A stretch of DNA of 64,000 nucleotides from Cichorium intybus (Eukaryota; Streptophyta; Magnoliopsida; Asterales; Asteraceae): the NCBI GenBank assembly GCA_023525715.1, contig CM042012.1:60495705-60559704 (forward strand). The letters run 5' to 3'. Made by a program: the position numbers and the translations under genes. Below are positions 44,322 to 62,097 of the stretch, piece by piece. The first letter of the stretch is position 1. The number at the start of each line of letters is the position of its first letter. Below the pieces are notes generated by a model. It was not told the DNA's origin. It did no database searches and saw only the letters and a list, made by a program, of their open reading frames with translations.

Positions 44322-44760
44322 TAACAATAAAATAACAACAACAACAACAATTATAAATAATTACAAATATAACTAAAATAAAAAACAATGTCATCATCAT
44401 GTGCGCATGTTCTAATAACTAATATAATACATGTCATGCCACATAAGAGATTTAATCGATTGGCCCCTTCTTACCCAATAAAATAGTTTTTTGACCTGGA
44501 TTTTAATAATTTAGTGACCTACAGTACACAAAAAAAATGTTTAATGGATAATGAGATCAAAATCATTAATTCGTTAGGCTATAGTAAAAGTAACTCTTAT
44601 CCACAATAGAAAACTACTTAATTGAGTATTGGGTGATCTTAAATAAACCCTCTCTATGTGTGTGGGTGTGTGTTGTGTGGGTTGAGTTCCACACACACAT
44701 GTCACATCATAGATAGTTTATTTACCAATACCCTTAAATATTTTACACACACATACACCA

Positions 44761-44769
<9 letters not shown>

Positions 44770-44852
<83 letters not shown>
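44770..44852. repeat. (CA)n(TA)n composite microsatellite
   Basis: CA repeats to about 44798, followed by TA repeats to 44852. Confidence 0.97.
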
Positions 44853-44853
<1 letters not shown>

Positions 44854-44854
44854 C

Positions 44855-45243
44855 CTAGTAACTTTTTTTCTACATAATATTTTTCAAAAGAAGTTATACC
44901 CAATTTTTTTACTTGTGACTAAGGGTTTAAAAAATTAAAAAAAAATCTGTTTTTTGTATTATTATGTATTTTATTATGTATATGCATATAAAAATTTACA
45001 TGTCTATGCATATCAGCTTTTTTTTTTTAAACAGGCCATTTATACATATCATAAAGGTTGCATTTAGAGATTTTTTAAAAAAATTAATTTTTTTCATATC
45101 CATAGGACTATGCATAGTCCTATGCATATGCAAAAAATGATTTTTTTTTTTTTAATTTTGTTAATCTTTTAGTAGCATAATAACAAAAATTTGGGTATGT
45201 ATTTTGAAAAATATTGTGTAGAAAAAAAATTATTGAACTTTCG
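44855..45243. repeat. Inverted repeat (foldback) with central palindrome
   Basis: Left arm 44855-44913 and right arm 45185-45243 are imperfect reverse complements; both read TTTTCTACAYAATATTTTTC then CAAAA, and ATACCCAA. A perfect 24-bp palindrome centred on TATGCATA lies between them at 45101-45124. Both arms are bordered outward by TA/CA microsatellites. Confidence 0.7.
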
Positions 45244-45244
45244 T

Positions 45245-45399
<155 letters not shown>

Positions 45400-46684
45400 A
45401 TTTTTATGACTACTATTAATTAGACAAGTATAAATTAAAAAATATAATATTTTCCCAAGCAAGGAATGGTACTTTGACCTAAGAGAACAGGTCTAAAGTC
45501 TTCCAGAAAAATTTCTCCAATTCTTCCCTCAGCATAATCAACCACTTGAAGAGATGATGAAAGGTTCACATGGTGTATACACACGTTATCTCCCTTTATC
45601 GAATCGGTTTTGAATCGTCCACGACTTTCTATATTTTAAAATCTTATGCCTGCAAAACTAAACATTGTATATTTTATAGATTATTATGGCGACGACAACA
45701 TATGAAAACTTATTATGCCTCTTACATCTAAAATTTATTCTAAAATAAATAAGTGATAAGATTTTTTGCGTGCCAAAATCATCGCAACAGAAACGCTGTC
45801 TTAAATCTCTTTAGAAACAATGTAGTCAAAATTTGGTGACTTTAAAACCGGTTACGTAATAAAATTTCAATTTTTAATTCGACAAATATATCATTATCAT
45901 ATGCTCGCACCTTCCAACAAAATATTCGTATTACAAAAAGAAAAACCTACCTCATGTGTTTTCTAAAATACATATTTTCATTGTGTTTGTCGCGCGTAAT
46001 CGATATTAATATGCATCTCATCCTCCTAACAAATCATTCATATTACAAAACCAAAATTTTCTACATCATGCATCCTTCTTGATTCTACCAGTATATCTTT
46101 TTCTGCCTACTTTTCGACGAATCCGATATTGCTCTTAAGAATACATGTGATACAAAGATCGATGAATTAAACGTCAGATGAGTAGATGATTTTCCTTCAA
46201 ACAAAAAGTCAATAATTATCATTTATAACTTTTTTCCTTTATGATAAACAATGCGAAAAAATGTGTCGAAGAATATTCTTTCAGAATTTCTAATATTGTG
46301 GTAACATGACTTCAACCATGTGTGCATATATGTTTGTGCCTCGTACCTTATATGCACTAATCACGTCAAAGTTCTACCATATGTTAAACTGTAATGTCCA
46401 AGCAATTGTTTTTCAAGTATATTCGAAGCATGTAAATTCTTGCATATTCTTCCACATAAAACAATTCGGTATCTTTTTTTTTTTATCCAAACAAGATTAA
46501 TATGATCAAACTTGTTAACGGTGAATCATAATTTTAAAATATAAATTCTAATTAAAACTATGTTTATTCTTGACAAATTTTATTAGCTAAAATTCATAAA
46601 CCTACAATGTGATATTTTTAAGTTATCATTATAATAGACCATTGAATATTTAGTTACAACAGCAACAATATATGAGTTGCATAG

Positions 46685-47419
46685 TGATGTAAACTAGTCC
46701 TTCACAGGGGTCTTCTGAATAGCTGATTCTCGGACCTGAGTTCACAGCAACGAAAACGATGTCAGTCGCACTCCGGGAGGCGATCCCGGGAGGGCGCTCC
46801 GACGGTCAAGTTAGTACGGTGATCGAAGAGTATGAGATGAATGTGTATCAGAATGATGATACGTGATGATCTCACCAAGGGCGTGATCATCATATACCGT
46901 TATACACGTGTGGGGACCATCTGTCAGTTGGTGGCGTATCTTTTCCTTATTGGACGATCGCCTGCTGCTAACTGTGATTGGCCCATTCATTGGCCAAGTG
47001 GTAGCTCGTGGACCACCTAGTCCGTTCGTGGCTTAACAGGTCACACGATGATTGTTACAGAGTGATGCGTCACTTTGTTTCTGGCACACGTGGCAATCGG
47101 CTGTTTATGACTGTCGAGTCAGACGACGTCCAGCCAGGTGGGTCGCATGGTCCCTAGCGGATGGCTGGCCGTCTAAGTGCTGGCGAGGCATGCTGCTGGC
47201 ATGCTGGCAGACTGTTGTGTGTATTCGTATGATACACTATCACATAGTATATGGAAACAGAGAGGTAGATGTACACAACATCTACCTAAATCTAGGGAGA
47301 CATTTTCTATTGATGAACTCCAACATAGAAAAAAAAACATGTGCCCACACTAAGTGAGCTCCGACTTGCATATATGAATCGCCAGTCCACCATGGAACAA
47401 TTAACAATGTTGTGTGACT
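46685..47419 (-). repeat. 3' LTR of the Tat-like element
   Basis: Shared sequence with 50896-51627. Exact termini are uncertain: the shared segment runs from TGATGTAAACTAG to TGTGTGACT, which does not end in CA. Confidence 0.85.
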
Positions 47420-47786
47420 TGCATATATGAATCGTCTGGAAATATCGACGGAGACGTCTGGCAGCGTGTACAAGTGCCAACACCAGCTTTTCGAGCATCA
47501 GATAATTGACTTCTGGGCCTTGGAGTGCTCGGCTAATAAAGTATACTAGGAGTTGCGTATTGTTTCTTTCCACCACCAGTACCGCTGAAATGGCTTCATG
47601 TGACGCAGATAGGTATATAGATAGGGTTTCTCCTGGGGTGGGGCTGGCGAGTGTAGGTAAATTGCCCAGTGCTTGTTTAAGGTTTTGCCAGGCTTCATCA
47701 GCTGCAGTTGTCCATTTGAATCCGTCTTTGTTGACTTCACCCTTTAGTGTATTGAAGAGGCAGAGCTTTCTCTGCCGACTTTGCAA
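47307..47786 (-). pseudogene. Tat-like RNase H N-terminal part, truncated and frameshifted
   Basis: Continues pol after a frameshift near 47750-47780: WTTAADEAWQNLKQALGNLP, ETLSIYLSASHEAISAVLV, LVYFISRALQGPEVNY, LVHAARRLRRYFQ. The homology stops at about 47439. After that the frame reads into a duplicated LTR piece and the LTR itself, so the tail is not RNase H. The rest of RNase H and all of integrase are deleted. Confidence 0.75.
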
Positions 47787-49194
47787 TGAAGCATCCCAAT
47801 GCTGTTAGTTTTCCGTTTAAACCTTGCATTTCTTTTAACGTAACTGGGGGCCTGGTCTCGAGGGCGTCTTCTACTTTAGCAGGATTGGGAAGAATGCCCT
47901 GATTTGTTACGTAATATCCCAGAAAGTGACATTCTTCCACGCCAAACACACATTTCGCTGGGTTTAGTTTCATTTTCGCTTGCTCTAATGTTTTTAACGT
48001 TTCTTCTATGTCTGTTATCAACGCGGTTTCTTCCAAACTCTTGATTACCATATCATCGACGTAGCCCTCGATGTTGCGCCCAATTTGATTATGAAATAAC
48101 TGATCCACCAATCGTTGGTACGTTGCCCCCGTATTCTTCAGCCCAAAGGGCATCTTTTTGTAACAAAATGTCCCCCGATAGGTGTAAAATGCTGTCTTTT
48201 CTTCATCCTCTTTCTTCATCTGTATTTGGTGGTAACCTTTATACGCATCTAGGAAACATTTCCATTGAAAACCTTGAAGTGATTCCACCTTTTGATCTAT
48301 CTCCGGCAGGGGATAACAATCTTTGGGGCAGGCTTTACTTAAATCCGTGTAATCTATACACATCCTCCAGCTTCCATCGCTTTTCTTGACCATCACCAGA
48401 TTAGCAATCCAGTCGGGAAAAATGGCTTCCTTTAATATCCCTGCCGCGACTAACTTGGATACCTCTGCATTGATCGCCATATTTCGCTCACTCGCCTGGC
48501 CCCTCCTTTTCTGTTTGATCGTGCTGCTTCTAGGTTTTACGTTTAGATTGTGCTCTATTACATTTCTGTCCACTCCAACCATGTCTGCAGGTTCCCACGC
48601 GAATACATGTTTGAACTTCTTTAAAAGGGCAATCACTTTCTCTCTCGTAGTTGCGGGCAACATGGTGCCAATGCGGGCCGATTGCTCGGGGTAGTCTTGG
48701 TTGATGACTTCTTTGTCATTTTGTTCTTCTTTTCTAGCTTTCTTGATTGGTCTAATAATGTCCTTTGGTTGCATGATCTTGCAGCAGCTTAGAGTTTGGG
48801 GGCTGGCGGCCATGACGCAGGCCACTCCACTCGGTGTTTTGAACTTTAGAAGACCATGTACTGTAGATGCCACCGCCCCGAACTTTAAGAGTCCTGGTCG
48901 TCCCAAAATCATATTGTGTTCTGAGGGTGCTCTCACAACAACAAATTCGATGAGCGTAGTCTTATAGAGTTTTTCGTCAAAGCTTCTCAGTGTAAAAGGC
49001 ACAGAAATGGTTCCGATTGGCCATATGCTGTGGCCAGTGAAGCCTATGAGTCGTCCCCTGGCAGGTTTGAGTTCATCTTTTATGGCTTGCGGCAGTAACT
49101 TAAAGTAGTGTTCATGTATAATGTCAGCAGCACTTCCACTGTCCACATATACTCTGTGGATTTTGATGTTTTTAACAGAACCAGTAAGGACCAA
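47737..49194 (-). pseudogene. Tat-like pol: protease and reverse transcriptase
   Basis: 485 codons in one open frame. The protease has RVYVDSGSAADII near residue 15-27 and ILGRPGLLKFGAV near 95, with the catalytic Asp-Ser-Gly intact. RT spans about 215-440: WIANLVMVKKSDGSWRMCID, KACPKDCYPLPEIDQ, FLDAYKGYHQIQM, MPFGLKNTGATYQR, and the catalytic YVDDMVIKS near 378. In the element this frame is continuous with gag apart from one TAG. It looks enzymatically plausible up to the end of RT, but is cut off from a full RNase H by a frameshift. Confidence 0.88.
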
Positions 49195-49440
49195 AGGGTT
49201 GTCTCCCTGCCCGCTTTCAGGTCTTGGGTCGTTAATCGAGAAGCTCAGGTTTAGGGGACCAACGTCATGGTGTGTACGTTCTCCACCAAGATGGTTGGGT
49301 TGTCTCTGACCAGAACGAATTGCCAGAATCTCAAGAGCCTTACCTCCAGCCTTGTCTTCCTTTCTTCCCCTTTCGGCTTTCCTTTCTGCCTCAAATTGCT
49401 CTCGTAGTTTTCTCGCTGTCTCTACCAGATTACCTTTCAG

Positions 49441-50379
49441 CTATTTCTCCTCCATTTCCTTCTTTAGCATGGCACAATCAAGGGTGTCGTGAGCCCTACT
49501 CTTGTGGTACTCGCAGTATCGTTCTCTACTATCTAGGGCTCTAGTTGTGGTGGATTCTTTTACAGCGTAGATATCCGCCTGCTTGCTTCGAGATTCGTCT
49601 TTGTAAAGTGGATTAAACCGTCGCGAGGGTCTACCATCCCTAGGAGGGAGACTGGAATAGTCCTGGCGCCGGCCATGGGGATGATAACGATCATTCCGCC
49701 TGTGTTGGCCGTCTGTAGTTGCTTTGAGATACCGCTGCTTCTCCGCTGTTCCTTCTTCCTGTCTGAGGAATCTATCTACTCGTTCCTTTAATTCATGTCG
49801 AGTTTGTGGAGGTCTCCCCAAACATTTCCGAGATAGAGGACCCGGTAACAATCCCCAGGTAAACGCACCCGTCACCATTAGATCATCCTGTCCCGGTACA
49901 TCCAACGTAGCCTTGTTGAATCGTCTGAAGTGATCCTTCATGGATTCACCTTCTCGCTGTTTGCAACCCATTATAGCGTGATTATCGCCCCTATATTTGC
50001 GCAATTGCATGAAATTTGTGAGAAACAACTGTTTCAATTGCTCAAAGTTATATATACTGTTTGGTGCCAAGCTTTTGAACCATGCACCCGCGTTCCCGTC
50101 CAGCGTCGTCGGGAAATACGTGCAGTAGAAGCGCTGGTCCAACTTTAGCGAAGTCATATGCCACTCATAGGTGTCGATGTGGCTGTCTGGGCATGTGGTT
50201 CCATTGTATACCTTCAACGTTGGGAGTTTAGCAGTACTCGGGATCTCATAATCCAAGAGCTCCTTAACAAAGGGCGAACGCAGGGTTGTTATAGTCGGGA
50301 TTGGATGCAGCGTTGGCTGTTGGAATGGTTGGTAAAATGGTACAAATGGGTATTGTGGTGTCATGTAGGATGGGTTCAT
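49441..50379 (-). pseudogene. Tat-like gag
   Basis: Retrotrans_gag core: PTLKVYNGTTCPDSHIDTY, WFKSLAPNSIYNFEQLKQ, FLTNFMQLRKYRGDNHAI, ESMKDHFRRFNKATLDVPGQ, WGLLPGPLSRKCLGRPPQT. A basic linker follows, then the C-terminal CEYHKSRAHDTLDC, a zinc-knuckle-like motif usual in this lineage. The frame ends at TAG (49441-49443) and reopens in the same phase to run into pol. The Pro-rich N-terminus lies further upstream (50400-50850) but is split by frameshifts. Confidence 0.85.
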
Positions 50380-50399
50380 TATTGGAGGAGTAGGATAAC

Positions 50400-50890
50400 T
50401 GTTAACATAGAATGGTGTTGGAGTGAACTAGGTTGGAGGGGTAGAGGCGCTTACAAAGAAGTTCTGTAGAATGGTGGATGTCGGAGACGGAGTTGACGGC
50501 GAAAGGTAACGGAAAAGGCGGCGGAAAGCTCGCTGGAATGCTCGCTGGGACGGAGGTGGGCGTCAAGGTGCCCGCTATTGTGGGAGCAACAAATGGAGAA
50601 GTGAACAGCGGCTGTGTTGTGGATGGCCCTGCATGAAGGAAGGGGTTGAGGTAGGTCAACGGCGGCGTCAATAGAGTTGGCATCGGAGGTTGCCATGGTG
50701 ATATGGTGGTTACTATTGTTGCAGACGTGACCATCTAGGGTACAGTCGCTGGAATTGGGGGCGTGACTGTCCCGAGAGATGTCATAGGTCGTATTGGGCT
50801 TCGTTGAGAATCGCCCTGTTGGTTGTCCGATGGCGTCGCCATTCAAGGTTGGGAGATCGAAGTTCTTGCTTGGTCACACAAACGGATGGC
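50400..50890 (-). pseudogene. Tat-like gag N-terminal region and leader, frameshifted; PBS
   Basis: Minus-strand Pro/Thr/Ser-rich sequence continuous in style with gag but in broken frames. A primer binding site TGGCGCCATCC lies at about 50884-50894, next to the 5' LTR. Confidence 0.55.
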
Positions 50891-50895
50891 GCCAA

Positions 50896-51627
50896 TGATG
50901 TAAACTAGTCCTTTACAGGGGTCTTCTGAATAGCTGATTCTCGGACCTGAGTTCAAAGCAACGAAAACGATGTCAGTCGCACTCCGGGAAGCGACCCGGG
51001 AGGGCGCTCCGACGGTCAAGTTAGTACGGTGATCGAAGAGTATGAGATGAATGTGTATCAGAATGATGATACGTGATGATCTCACCAAGGGCGTGATCAT
51101 CATATACCGTTATACCTGTGTGGGGACCATCTGTCAGTTAGTGGCGTATCTTTTCTTATTGGACGATCGCCTGCTGCTAACTGTGATTGGCACATTCATT
51201 GGTCAGGTGGTAGCTCGTGGACCACCTAGTCCGTTTGTGGCTTAACATGTCACACGATGATCGTTACAGAGTGATGTGTCACTTGGTTACTGGCACACAT
51301 GGCAATCGGCTGTTTATGACTGTCGAGTCAGACGACGTCCAGCCAGGTGGGTCGCATGGTCCCTGGCAGCTGGCTGGCCGTCTAAGTGCTGGCGAGGCAT
51401 GGTGCTGGCATGCTGTCTGACTGTTGTGTGTATCCGTATGATACACTATCACATAGTATATGGACACAGAGAGGTAGATGTACACAACATCTACCTAAAT
51501 CTAGGGAGACATTTTCTATTGATGAACTCCAACATAGAAAAAAAACATGCGCCTACACTAAGTGAGCTCCGACTTGCATATATGAATCGCCAGTCCACCA
51601 TGGAACAATTAACAATGCTGTGTGACT
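50896..51627 (-). repeat. 5' LTR of the Tat-like element
   Basis: Direct repeat of 46685-47419 with many point differences. On the minus strand it precedes the PBS. Confidence 0.85.
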
Positions 51628-52189
51628 AAAAGAAAATGTATATACCAACAATATTAAAGTAAAGATGAAAGTAAAAGAATTATACCAACTATACAAACAC
51701 ATATTAGCAATAAAGACTAGCAAAACAAATTGAAAGTAAAGAAGGTGTATGAACTACAACATGCTTCTAACACATAAAATCACCGGACACGAACACGAAA
51801 ACATAGGGGAAAACTGTTGTTGAAAGGCCACACACACTCGTATTAGGCCCTCACAAGTGGGATTGCACTCCCTCTCACTTTTGGGGTGCCACATCAGCAT
51901 CCAGTCAGCACATCTCTCAATCTCTCACTTTCCCCTCTCACACATGGAAATTGTCACCTCTCACTACCTCTCAGTTCCTCTCATTTTAAATTTAAAATTT
52001 TAATTTACAATAAAATAAACAAATAATTTAATAAACTAAATATTTCATTTAAATAGATAAATTAAAACTAAAAATTGCATTACAATTAAAATTAAAAAAA
52101 CTAAACATTACGTTAAAATAAAATTAAAAAAATAAAAGTTAACTTAAAACTAAAATTAAAAAAACTAAAACACTACATCCCGTATTTTT

Positions 52190-53320
52190 TGATGATGTCT
52201 TCCTTGAGCTTCAACGCCAACTTGAGAGCCTTGCCGGTGAGATGCTTGGTGGCTTGCATCAAAACTAGCATGTCAATCGCACGATCTTTGTTCTTGCAGG
52301 CCGGATTGAATTTTCTTCAACGTTTGATCTTCGTTGAATTTGACGTGAGATGAAATGGTTGTCATAATTTGATTGAATTTTTCGTTCACCTCATCAATTC
52401 AGTCCTCATTGACTGAACTCAAAGACGCCGCCACCTTTCCTTTCGCCTTCGCCCGATTACGGCACATCGGCCATTCAAACTCGTCAGACATTTCGTTGAC
52501 ATTGCCTCCGATAGGTGCATCTGAAGACGTCGTGTATTGCGTCTTGGATGTTTTGGATCGTTTTGACCCATGTGTCGGTACCGACCCCCTTCCACCTCGG
52601 ATATTCTGGGACCACCTCCCAAAAAACCATGTGTCTAAACGGTTTACCCTTGTTATCCGCTTAGTAAACCGCAAGTGCTTGTTTAAGTATATCTTGGTCG
52701 CTCTCTTCCGATTCCCGTTGTCCAATAAAATTAACGAACAAGCTGGTAAATTTCGTCACGTACCCGTTAACGACTCAAATTTTAGTTGTCAATGTATCCT
52801 TGGAACGATAAAAGTCGCTTTCCAAATTTTCGTGGAATAAAACGCGTATGGACTCCCAAAAATGTGCTTTGGATTGCGCGTTTCCGGCCTCCCAATCCTC
52901 GGAAATGGCAACCCACGAACGGGCTAACATCACTTCTTTTTCTTGGGTCTACGCTTGCACTAGAGCGGGACCGACGGCTTTCTTTCTACTTTTTCGTTGT
53001 AGGGAATTTCTTCGGGCTCGGATTCCTCTAATTTCTCCGGTTGTGTCTCTGGAACCGCCTCGTCGCTCGAGTCGTACTCATCGACATGCTCCGGTTGCGG
53101 CTCCGTGAAAGCCGTGCTAGGTTTCCCGAAAAGGGGTTGAACGGCGATTGCGGGTATTGAAATTATGGGGACATCGAGTGATATTGAAATTGTGGTGGGA
53201 AAAAAATGGTCGTTCTATTTGCGAGATGGACGGGACGGGTTCCGGTGTAGGTTGCGAGAATATATTTTTTGCGGCTTTGGGCGTCGGGACGATTTCTTGG
53301 AAGCCATCGGGAATTTTTGG
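52190..53320 (-). pseudogene. Harbinger ORF2-like (Myb/SANT, NAM-associated C-terminal) protein, decayed
   Basis: Reading on the minus strand through several stops and frameshifts: an acidic N-terminal region with DEYDSSDEAVPETQPE; a degenerate trihelix segment (PRIHRQLKF-like, then LRFTKR, then DTWFFGRWSQNIRG); then THGSKRSKTSKTQYTTSSDA, EFEWPMCRNRAKAKGKVAA. This matches the plant proteins often named glutathione S-transferase T3-like, which are Harbinger ORF2 relatives that help import the transposase and bind DNA. Further C-terminal sequence near 52190-52320 is also recognisable as helical (EKLMTQATKHLTGKALKLAL-type composition). Non-functional. Confidence 0.65.
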
Positions 53321-53377
53321 AGAAATTTTTGAATGTTTTTTGTGTGTAAAATGAGAATGTTGTAGTTTTAAAATGTA

Positions 53378-53502
<125 letters not shown>

Positions 53503-53641
53503 GGGTGTATAAAATTTAATCTTTTTTTAATTGTAACGGCTTCATAGCCGTTGGGCAACGGTTCAAAATTTTCGTCGCACGACATGTGCAGCCAGGGCGG
53601 GGTCATGGATGCGATGGTGTCGCAGAGGCGGGGCAGTGTTC

Positions 53642-54431
53642 TGTTGGATTTGGTGTCTAAGCCATGACTTGTAATTGTATTTAACTTGTTAATTGAAGCA
53701 AAGTCCATTTGGGTTGCCCTCATAGCCGGAGGAATAATGTAGAGTTCAGTAGAGAGAAATGTTGATTTATTAATTGTTTAATAAATCAATAGAAATAAAT
53801 AAATAGTTTATTAATATATTTAAGTGTTAATATATTAATTAGAAACTATAATAATTAATTAAGATTTAATCTAGAATTAATTGGATTTAATTTAGTGATT
53901 GTAATAAATTAATTATAAGTGCATGAACTGGTTTGTATTTATTCAATAGTTGAATAACTGGCAAGCCAGTGGCCAGGGACCAAAATGGCGCCAACTATGA
54001 AGGGATCTCCATATGGGACAAAAAACCCTAATTAGGGTTTGAGAAGTCTGGTCCAAGTGGTCAACAGGCTTGCCCACTTTGGAGGCTCTTCTAGGGTTTC
54101 AGGTGTAACCCTAGAAGGCTATATAAGGAACCTCCTGGCTCCCTGAAAATCACGCCTCCCTCTCTCTGTGATTACTCTACTGGAATCTTCTCTCCATTGC
54201 TTGGGTGTGACTTGCATTTAAGGCAGGATTATTTTGCTGCTAGCTTCAAGAACAAGATCAAAAGGTTGGTTATTCTTTATTTGATCTTTAGAAATTATTG
54301 TTGGCCTTAGGTTTTAGTTTGCTCCATTGCTTGGGTGTGACTTGCATTTTAGGCAGGATTATTGTTGGCCTTAGGCTTCAAGAACAGGATTATTTTGCTG
54401 CTAGCTTCATTGATTGCTTCAAAACCCTTCA
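53642..54431 (+). mobile_element. Solo LTR, copia type, related to the 20968 element
   Basis: Starts TGTTGGATTTGGTGTCTAAG, like the copia LTR at 20968, and shares GCAAAGTCCATTTGGGTTGC. Ends AACCCTTCA. A perfect TSD, TGTTC, flanks it (53637-53641, 54432-54436). No internal domain follows, so it is the product of LTR-LTR recombination. Near its end the segment CTCCATTGCTTGGGTGTGAC...GGCAGGATTATT is duplicated. Confidence 0.9.
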
Positions 54432-54562
54432 TGTTCACCGCGGGCTCGCACCCAACACCGGAGGGCCTTAGTATCTTAATATTCAACTGGGAAAGAGAGT
54501 TTACAAGGTGCTAAAAATCGCCTTAGAAAATGGGAAAAATAGATGATCGAGTAAATGAAATA

Positions 54563-58889
<4,327 letters not shown>

Positions 58890-58892
58890 AGT

Positions 58893-58905
58893 TGGTATCA
58901 GAGCC
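58893..58905 (+). promoter_or_regulatory. LARD primer binding site
   Basis: TGGTATCAGAGCC, 3 bp after the LTR; complementary to initiator tRNA-Met. Confidence 0.92.
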
Positions 58906-61900
58906 ATAGTTTAAGCGAATTAGGTGTCGAGACTCGAACCTAGGCTTAAACTGTGTGAGGCTTAAGTGAGAATACGTACATAAGATGAGACCGTATGTAA
59001 GAAAGCTAAGGCTTTGATAAGATGCTTCATAAGATAGGTTGATTAACCTAAGAACGTAAGATAGGTTACATGCCTATAAAATGATGAGACTGTTGAGTCT
59101 AAGATGATATTGGACTGTTAGGGAATTATGTGCTTATTTTCCATAACCGTTACACATATACAAGTATATGATTATAAGCATTAAGATTCCTTGATACATA
59201 TTAATAGTATATAATGTATTAAGCTAACCTGGACCATTGAACCAGGAGACCTAGTGATGATGACAAAATCAAATATGTATAGGTGGTTATGATAATATGG
59301 GCCCGTATTATCATAATCACTGGATATGTATATGAGATTGGCAGAATCACGAAGAAATCATGGGAATCTGGTAGGGAATACATATAGAAATGTAGTAAAA
59401 AGGAGATAAAAAGTTCGATTAACATAGGATTTTTATACCTATATAATAAGATCAAGTATGCTCTAAATTATTAAAGATAATAGTGGGTATGTACGATGCA
59501 GTTGGGAAACCCGAAATGGACAAGTATGATAATCGCTTTGCCTTGTATAGATTGATTACCACTATAGGGTATGCCTATTAGAACATGATGAAGTATTAAT
59601 GAAAACATTTTAAAGGAAGATGATAAGTACCGTCACCCAAATGGGAATTATGAAAAAGTTTGCCTGAAATGTAGATAAAGAGTTAGATTTTGTTTTTCGG
59701 AGACAAACCCTATAGCTATATGACATAAGTAAAGAAAAAAGATTGAAGGTAGCAACCATGAGTGCCACTCAGGGACTACTATGGGCCTCAAGAATAACTA
59801 GTAAAAGTTAAGATTTTACATGTTGGTTAGAAGATGAATGTAAGATGCCAAATCAAGGCAAGGGACCCAAGATGATAATACGAGCTAAAGATAGGAGATA
59901 GCAAGATAATCAAGAAAGTGGGAAGTTATGACTTCCAAACGCGAATGAGTACCACGAGTGAAAGCATTTAAAGGCTGGGCAAATGGTTAAGTCATAAGTA
60001 TGATGACTTAACAGGAAAATATGACAAGCAAAGTGCCCGAGATGATTAAAGAAATGAAAAGGGAAGAGTAACAAAGGGCATATGTTGTAAGCTTAATGTC
60101 AAGGTTTGAAAGCTTAAAGTGTCGTGGTTGAGAAGATTGAAGATTTAAGCAAGGCGGGAGTATTATGCTTTGTTTTTCATGACGCAATCATATGGGGATC
60201 ATTACGAGACGGTAAGTTGATTGCCATTGTAGAGTACAAAACAAGAAGGCGCACAGTGGGATTGCTAGCAAGATGAGTTCGTGAGTGTCACGATGCACTT
60301 ATGTGGAAGACACGATGCCAGGAATGAGCATAAGATGATGTTCAGGAAGATTCTCCACGGACAAGATGCTAAATAAAAGAGCGGGCACGACGCTTAGGTG
60401 GACGCGATATGACTTCGGAAGATAGTGACACTTTGACTATACTTAGTTATAGTTGTGTATGTGTGATGATTCCTGGAGCTTCTTGATAGTTCCTAAGGGA
60501 CTGTTCATTGCCAGAAGCTAGATTTAAGATGAAGTCGTCACATTAACACGTCTAGACATTGAAAGTGTGCCGTGTCTACCTAGTGGTTAATGACAATAGT
60601 TTGGGATATAAGTTGTTAATTCACAACTTAAAGAAGAACACTGGAATTATCTTTGGATAAGTAAGATTATCATGATTGTTGTGCTAGGTTTAGCACATGA
60701 AGGAAGATAATTAGGAAAGTACTTCATGGACTGTAAGGAAGTTAGTGTTTCCTCATCATGAGGTGATTGTCACAAAGGTGACATTTGATTTGAAAGGTAA
60801 TTGATTCAAGTGACATGGTAGTCTCATGTCATCACACATGGAGTTAGTAAAGGACTAATGGAAATTGACATATTATTTATGTCAAAAGGTTATCATGAGA
60901 TCGTGGAAAGTAAGAATAGACAAAGGGAAATGGATCATTAATGTGTGGAGTCATGTAGAGAATTGGACCTTAAACGAAAATACCCTTCATTTTCGTTTAA
61001 GGGGTAGATGAGAAGCCATTGGATGGTTGGTTTTATGAATGAACATGCGGATGGATTAGTGCAAGTACAAGTCTAAAGACTTGATGAATGGAATGCAGGA
61101 GGAGATAAGGAGACGATGAAATTATTGGTAAGATACCTTAAAGCATATATGTCACCAATGAATGATGACGAAATGAATTGGATCCTAATATGTAAGTATA
61201 CTGTTGCACGTGCCACGTGAGTATTGCACATCAAGGGGTCGATCCGACCATAATCGTTGACTAAGACTTGGTAGTCAACTGTTGTTGACTTTATTTGATC
61301 GAAATGTCCAAGCAAGGTTCTCGATCCTCACGGATGCATCTAGAAAATGAAAGCTTACTTGAGGATACTACAAGTCAAGTGGTTATAAATCCACAAATTA
61401 TAAAGGGCGATTATGAATTATAATGTCAATGATTGATGTGTAAGTCACATGTAGTGACTGAACTATTAGTGCCCATGAAATAAAAGGAAACTAATGATTC
61501 TCTAACCATCTGCAGTAGCATATTTGTGATAATACAAGAAACATGATGACCATTTGTGATGGTCAAAGAAATGTGGAGCATAGTAAAGTTTAAAGACTAA
61601 AGTCTCTCATGATGAACGAATTCAAAAGATAAGAAAGACTCATAAGGCCTTACGACTGATGGCTAAGTAAGAATGACAAAGTAGAATGCTACTTTGTGCA
61701 AATAGTCAGGTAACTGTAATATAAATATTGGTACACTCCATCGTGGGAGAATTACAATGTTAAAGAAGCAATTATGCTTCAGTACCAATGAATTAAGAGA
61801 AGGTAATTGGATAACATGTTGACTTTGGAAAGTCAAACACATTAATGAAATAAAAGAAGTAATCATCAAGAATTCTGGTACAAATACATTTTTAGTGATA

Positions 61901-62097
61901 ATGAGTTAAGTGAATGAAACATGAGGCGTGAAAGTGGATTATGTCAAGGGTTGACTACTATAGGTACTTCACCAAGTAATGGGAACTCCAAGTAAGAAAT
62001 TCATCAAGGATCATGTGTGAAGTTTCACTTCATATGAGATTAAGTTATTGCAAATTAGTCTCATTCTTACTTTAGTGATTCCGAGGACGGAATCCGT
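58906..62097 (+). other. LARD internal domain, non-coding
   Basis: No ORF above about 80 codons and no recognisable gag, protease, RT or integrase trace on either strand. Composition is even and AT-rich throughout. Confidence 0.75.

Larger units (their letters stand above)
46685..51627 (-). mobile_element. Tat-like Ty3/gypsy element, internally deleted, minus strand
   Basis: Two direct LTRs (46685-47419 and 50896-51627) flank minus-strand gag, protease and RT; RNase H is truncated and integrase is missing. A TGGCGCC PBS adjoins the right (5') LTR. I count about 30 substitutions between the LTRs (roughly 4%), making it clearly older than the copia insertion. I could not find a convincing target duplication. 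Confidence 0.88.

Noticed and set aside
48123..49544. Plus-strand ORFs opposite the Tat-like pol
   Set aside because: Antisense shadows of the minus-strand pol frame.
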